From assembly GCA_028713875.1 (NCBI GenBank), contig JAQTNM010000070.1:1-7661 (forward strand): 7,661 nt of DNA. Reading direction: 5' to 3'. The position numbers were made by a program, and so were the translations under genes. The number at the start of each line of letters is the position of its first letter. The stretch's first letter is position 1. Positions 4,842-7,661 of the stretch are shown in pieces. This DNA comes from Candidatus Omnitrophota bacterium. Lineage in GTDB: Bacteria > Omnitrophota > Gorgyraeia > Gygaellales > Profunditerraquicolaceae. Below the pieces are notes generated by a model. The model searched no databases and had not been told where the DNA came from. It was given only the letters and a program-made list of their open reading frames with translations.

Positions 4842-6500
4842 CTATTTTATAGAGGAGCAATCCTTCAATTGCTCCTGCAGTTCTTCCAGAGAAAATGGCC
4901 TGCCGTCATATTTGAGTATTTGTTTATCCGTTTTAATGCCGTAGCACATAAGCAATCCTGAAAGCTGGGCCGTGGCATTGCTTTCCACGCAGATTAACGT
5001 TTTACTTTGCCCTATCGCATCTTTTACTTTTTGCAAAGGCAGAGGCCAAAGCACGGCCGGCTGAATCACTTTCATACCTAATTCTTTGGCCGCTTCCACG
5101 CAAACCCCCTTATTTGAACCCCAGCAGATGACTGCGGTCGCTGCGCCGCTATCCCCGTAAACATTTACGGTCGGATAATTCTCCAGTTCCTTTTCAAGAT
5201 ATTTACCTTTACGCAGGCGTTTATCCTGCATGGTTTTGCTCAGGCCCGGCTCTTCTGTGGTAATACCCAGCTCATCGTGCTCATAGCTGTTTATCTTTAC
5301 GACATTACCTTTAAGCGGAGCGAATGCCAGCGGAGAAACACCCGTTTCTGTATTCAAATATCTTTTATAGGCATCTTTACCGTCCCAGTACGCAGGACCC
5401 TCTTCTTTGACCGCAGGCATGGAGTTTATGTCAAAACTGTATGCCCCTTCGCCCATATTTTTATCGGAAAGGATAATCACCGGCGTCTGGTATTTCCAGG
5501 CCATGTTCAGGCAAGCTCCTGACCAGTAATATGCTTCCTCGGCATCTGCCGGGGCAACCACAAGCCGGCTAAATTCTCCCTGCCCGGCGCTCAAAGCAAA
5601 ATTAAGCTCTGTCTGGGCTGAATATGTGGGTAAGCCCGTGCTCGGCCCGGGCCTTTGGCCTAAAATAACTACAAGCGGAAGTTCGGACATCCCCGCAAAA
5701 CTAAAGCCTTCGGTCATCAGGCAAAAACCTCCTCCGGAAGTGCCCACTGCTACCCTCTCTCCGGCGTAGGAAAATCCCAGCGCCATCAGTATCACGCTTA
5801 TTTCGTTTTCCGGGTGGATCACCTTTAAAGAAAAATCTTTGCTCAACCCCGCCAGAGAATGCAGAACCGGCGAAGTAGGGGTCATGGGATAGGAGATATA
5901 AGCCTTAAGTCCCGCGCTGATCAATCCTAAACCCATAGCCTCATTGCCGGTAACGACCGGAAGCGGCTCCTGCTTGAGCCGCTCTATGCCGGATATTTTG
6001 TCAACGGCGTTGTAACCCCGGGAAGCTACTTTTAAATTAACATCTATCTCTCGGGAGATATTTCTCTTTAATACGTTTTCTAATATCTGCCAATCAATCC
6101 CTGCCGTCTTGCAGAAGGAACCGATAATGCAGGTATTGCGCATTATTTCGGATGCATTTTCTTCTTTAATGATCTTGGCAGCGTTTACGCCGGTGCCTTG
6201 CGCTTTAACCGTATCCGCATCGTAGATTATCCGGGAACCCTCTTTTAATCTTTCTTTATGCAGATCAACCGCATCCTGGTTAAGCGCCAGCAAAAAGTCA
6301 ATTTTGTCTTTATGTGTGCCGACCTTGCCTTGCGCCGCGCGGATAATGGAAAAAGTATGTCCTCCGCGTATTAAAGAGGGATAATCACGGTAAACATACA
6401 GGCGGTAACCCAGCTGATTGAATATACGGGCAATGATAAGGCCGGACTTATCTATGCCAAAACCCGCCTGCCCCGCGATAAGGACTGAAACATCAGGCAT
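4842..6500 (-). CDS. 2-oxoacid:ferredoxin oxidoreductase, fused gamma-alpha subunit
   Basis: A 552-residue subunit in which the gamma domain precedes the alpha domains, as in two-subunit 2-oxoacid oxidoreductases. Gamma domain (about 1-175): LIAGQAGFGIDKSG (7-20), RDYPSLIRGGHTF (38-50). Alpha domain I (about 183-385): the YPxTPxSP signature as YPMTPTSP (204-211), HPENEISV (229-236), GTSGGG (253-258), RPGPSTGLPT (283-292). C-terminal transketolase-C-like domain (about 450-545) with ICVESNATAQL (503-513). All family signatures are intact. The frame is open further upstream (to 6710), but the true start is ATG 6500: it has AAGGAGGCG directly before it and begins MPDVSVLIAGQAGFG as family members do. 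The start overlaps the last 8 bases of the sigma gene (ATGCCTGA), so the subunit is translationally coupled to the regulator. Confidence 0.95.
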   Translation of the reverse strand: MPDVSVLIAGQAGFGIDKSGLIIARIFNQLGYRLYVYRDYPSLIRGGHTFSIIRAAQGKVGTHKDKIDFLLALNQDAVDLHKERLKEGSRIIYDADTVKAQGTGVNAAKIIKEENASEIMRNTCIIGSFCKTAGIDWQILENVLKRNISREIDVNLKVASRGYNAVDKISGIERLKQEPLPVVTGNEAMGLGLISAGLKAYISYPMTPTSPVLHSLAGLSKDFSLKVIHPENEISVILMALGFSYAGERVAVGTSGGGFCLMTEGFSFAGMSELPLVVILGQRPGPSTGLPTYSAQTELNFALSAGQGEFSRLVVAPADAEEAYYWSGACLNMAWKYQTPVIILSDKNMGEGAYSFDINSMPAVKEEGPAYWDGKDAYKRYLNTETGVSPLAFAPLKGNVVKINSYEHDELGITTEEPGLSKTMQDKRLRKGKYLEKELENYPTVNVYGDSGAATAVICWGSNKGVCVEAAKELGMKVIQPAVLWPLPLQKVKDAIGQSKTLICVESNATAQLSGLLMCYGIKTDKQILKYDGRPFSLEELQEQLKDCSSIK

Positions 6501-7305
6501 TGTTCGCCTCCTTTGCCAGCTTGTCTTTATTTTTCGTAATAAAAGCGCCAATCCTCTCCTGTAATTCAAGCGGAACATCCTGGCATTGTAAAACCCTGGT
6601 GATACGGATGGCTTGCGCGTATTGCTGGAAAAAAGACTTGCAGGCAGAACAATCCCGTATGTATTTTTTGAAAGAGGCCCGCATTTTCTTGTCGGGGAAT
6701 TCCTGGGCATATCTACGGATAAAATCTATCCAGATGCCGCATTTTTTATCCCCCGTATGCTCGGGCTCCTCTTTATCCTTGTAATAATCCTGCAGGCCGG
6801 TCCTGATGATCAGGTGGGCACGGTGAAGCCGGGTCTTTAAAGAATTAACCTTTAACCCCAATACATGGGCTGACTCCTTTAGCGGCAGCCTTTCAACATG
6901 GTGTAAAAGCGCCGGCATCCTATATTTTATGGGCATATTATTGATCGCGTTTTCCATCCTCTCCTTAAATTCCTCATCCAGCAGCTCCTGATCAGGCAAT
7001 TTCGCCCAGTTAACGAAGAGGCCGCTTGAGCTCTTAACCTGCGGCCGCTTAAGATAATCAGATAGCCTGGTTTGCCGGTAGCGTTTCCTCAAATACATCA
7101 GCGCTTCATTATAGGCAATCTTATAAATCCAGGTGGAGATCTTTGATTCTTTCCTGAAAGCACCCAGATTTCTCATTATTTTGATGAGCGTATTCTGCAG
7201 CACATCCTCGGCGTCCTTTTCGTTCCTGAGTATGCTCAAGGCCAGGCGGTAAATGTTGTTTTTGTATTTTTCAAATATTTTTTCTACATCTTTTGAATAA
7301 ACCAT
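6493..7305 (-). CDS. ECF-type sigma factor with a C-terminal zinc-finger anti-sigma-like domain
   Basis: A 270-residue protein, about 80-90 residues longer than a simple ECF sigma. Region 2 (about 8-75) shows DAEDVLQNTLIKIMRNL and FRKESKISTWIYKIAYNEALMYLRKR (residues 50-75; -10 recognition). A linker covers 76-115. Region 4 (about 117-172) shows NMPIKYRMPALLHHVERLPL, then the helix-turn-helix ESAHVLGLKVNSLKTRLHRA (residues 144-163; -35 recognition). The extra C-terminal part carries Cys189, then CSAC (Cys219, Cys222) in YIRDCSACKSF, matching the zf-HC2/ZAS layout C-x(n)-H-x3-C-x2-C except that the His position is Tyr215. A further Cys241 follows. This looks like an anti-sigma zinc finger fused to its sigma, a likely redox-sensitive switch (inference). 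The ribosome site before ATG 7305 is weak (AACGGGC), 27 bases after the upstream stop. Its last codons contain the ribosome site of the oxidoreductase gene. Confidence 0.9.
   Translation of the reverse strand: MVYSKDVEKIFEKYKNNIYRLALSILRNEKDAEDVLQNTLIKIMRNLGAFRKESKISTWIYKIAYNEALMYLRKRYRQTRLSDYLKRPQVKSSSGLFVNWAKLPDQELLDEEFKERMENAINNMPIKYRMPALLHHVERLPLKESAHVLGLKVNSLKTRLHRAHLIIRTGLQDYYKDKEEPEHTGDKKCGIWIDFIRRYAQEFPDKKMRASFKKYIRDCSACKSFFQQYAQAIRITRVLQCQDVPLELQERIGAFITKNKDKLAKEANNA
6507..6513 (-). promoter_or_regulatory. Ribosome binding site that fixes the start of the gamma-alpha subunit
   Basis: AAGGAGG on the minus strand, six bases before ATG 6500, lies inside the last codons of the sigma gene. 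It selects this ATG over the longer open frame upstream and shows that the two genes are coupled. Confidence 0.8.
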
Positions 7306-7332
7306 GCCCGTTAAAATGAGTTTTAAAAAAGC

Positions 7333-7661
7333 TTATTTTTTATCCTTCAACAAAACATTCAGCAGCGTATTCAGCAGATCCTTGTGTTTTTTTTCCTCTT
7401 CGATAATCGCGCCGAGTTCGGACTTAACGTCATCGGTAGAAACATTCTGAAGGCAGGCCTGATAGAATCTTATGGAGTTACCTTCTATCGCCACGCCTAA
7501 ACGCAAAGCTCCGGAGACATCTGCTATTTCATCCTGAAGCTGCGCGATGTTCTGATACGGCTGAAAAATCCCGAAATCCATGCTTGTCATCAGATCGTTA
7601 TCTTCGGATGTATCTTCCCGGTTACGCCTCAACCGTGATAAAGAACCTTCAAAGAACTGCA
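7333..7661 (-). CDS. Ferritin-like / rubrerythrin-like protein, C-terminal part, cut by the window edge
   Basis: The frame is open through the right edge, so the 108 codons seen are the C-terminal part. TTG 7632 is an internal leucine rather than a supported start, since the upstream codons (QFFEGSLSR) continue the same protein. Visible: the end of a helix, then an acidic linker, then helix 3 with a diiron-ligand Glu (GVAIEGNSIRFYQA; Glu59 counting from the edge) and helix 4 with ExxH (IIEEEKKHKDLL; Glu89, His92). This repeats the second half of the rubrerythrin-like gene at 1222-1698 (GIKFEEDSIVFYEG and AQEKDHLKKL), so it is probably another peroxide-reducing or iron-handling diiron protein. 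It ends KDKK, 27 bases before the sigma gene, with which it probably shares an mRNA. Whether the first-half ligands are present is outside the window. Confidence 0.8.
   Translation of the reverse strand, partial: QFFEGSLSRLRRNREDTSEDNDLMTSMDFGIFQPYQNIAQLQDEIADVSGALRLGVAIEGNSIRFYQACLQNVSTDDVKSELGAIIEEEKKHKDLLNTLLNVLLKDKK

Noticed and set aside
6501..6710. Upstream extension of the gamma-alpha subunit frame by 70 codons (MPRNSPTRKC...)
   Set aside because: It lies wholly inside the sigma gene in another frame, is not like the gamma domain, and the ATG at 6500 has a strong ribosome site and the conserved family start.
7305..7632. TTG 7632 as the true start of the ferritin-like protein
   Set aside because: The frame continues upstream to the window edge, there is no ribosome site before the TTG, and the helix 3/4 content implies that an N-terminal half is missing.
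1..7661. CRISPR array, tRNA or rRNA genes, insertion sequence or phage genes
   Set aside because: I saw no evenly spaced direct repeats, cloverleaf-like segments, transposase or integrase motifs, or terminal inverted repeats. The inverted repeats present are single short hairpins between genes.

Overview
The window reads as one block of a strict or microaerotolerant anaerobe's oxygen and peroxide defence and low-potential electron-transfer genes. Every gene I can support lies on the minus strand, so transcription runs from high to low coordinates. The organism is a bacterium: Shine-Dalgarno sites are strong (AAGGAGG type), there is an ECF-type sigma factor, and a TATAAT -10 box is present. 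The content (flavodiiron protein, rubredoxin, rubrerythrin-like proteins, desulforedoxin-like protein, 2-oxoacid:ferredoxin oxidoreductase) indicates anaerobic metabolism. An uncultured anaerobic lineage such as Omnitrophota is possible, but that is only an impression of style and I cannot assign taxonomy from the sequence.

Layout in transcription order. (1) 7661-6493: the C-terminal part of a ferritin-like/rubrerythrin-like protein cut by the window edge, then an ECF sigma factor carrying a C-terminal zinc-finger anti-sigma-like domain. (2) 6500-3981: the gamma-alpha fusion and the beta subunit of a 2-oxoacid:ferredoxin oxidoreductase. The first overlaps the sigma gene by 8 bases. (3) A promoter with a perfect TATAAT at 3947-3952 starts what looks like a second unit: a 53-residue desulforedoxin-like protein with a lysine tail, an FprA flavodiiron protein, a hairpin, a 20-residue Cys/Lys peptide, a second hairpin holding a possible 10-codon leader ORF, rubredoxin, a flavin-reductase/PPOX-like split-barrel protein, a rubrerythrin-like diiron protein, a YruB-type glutaredoxin and a TrxB/AhpF-like reductase. 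A hairpin follows at 24-56.

Likely joint function (inference): the oxidoreductase oxidises 2-oxoacids and reduces ferredoxin. Downstream, rubredoxin passes electrons to the flavodiiron protein (O2 to water, or NO reduction) and to the rubrerythrin (peroxide reduction). The TrxB-like reductase with the small glutaredoxin-like protein restores protein thiols. The sigma factor may switch the set in response to redox state. No stretch over 300 bases is without a gene. The longest stretch with little coding is 2346-2548, which holds only the 20-residue peptide gene, the possible leader ORF and two hairpins.

The least familiar elements are two tiny Cys-containing proteins flanking fprA that end in nearly the same lysine-rich tail, the sigma/anti-sigma fusion whose expected zinc-ligand His is Tyr, and the hairpin/leader-ORF arrangement ahead of rubredoxin.
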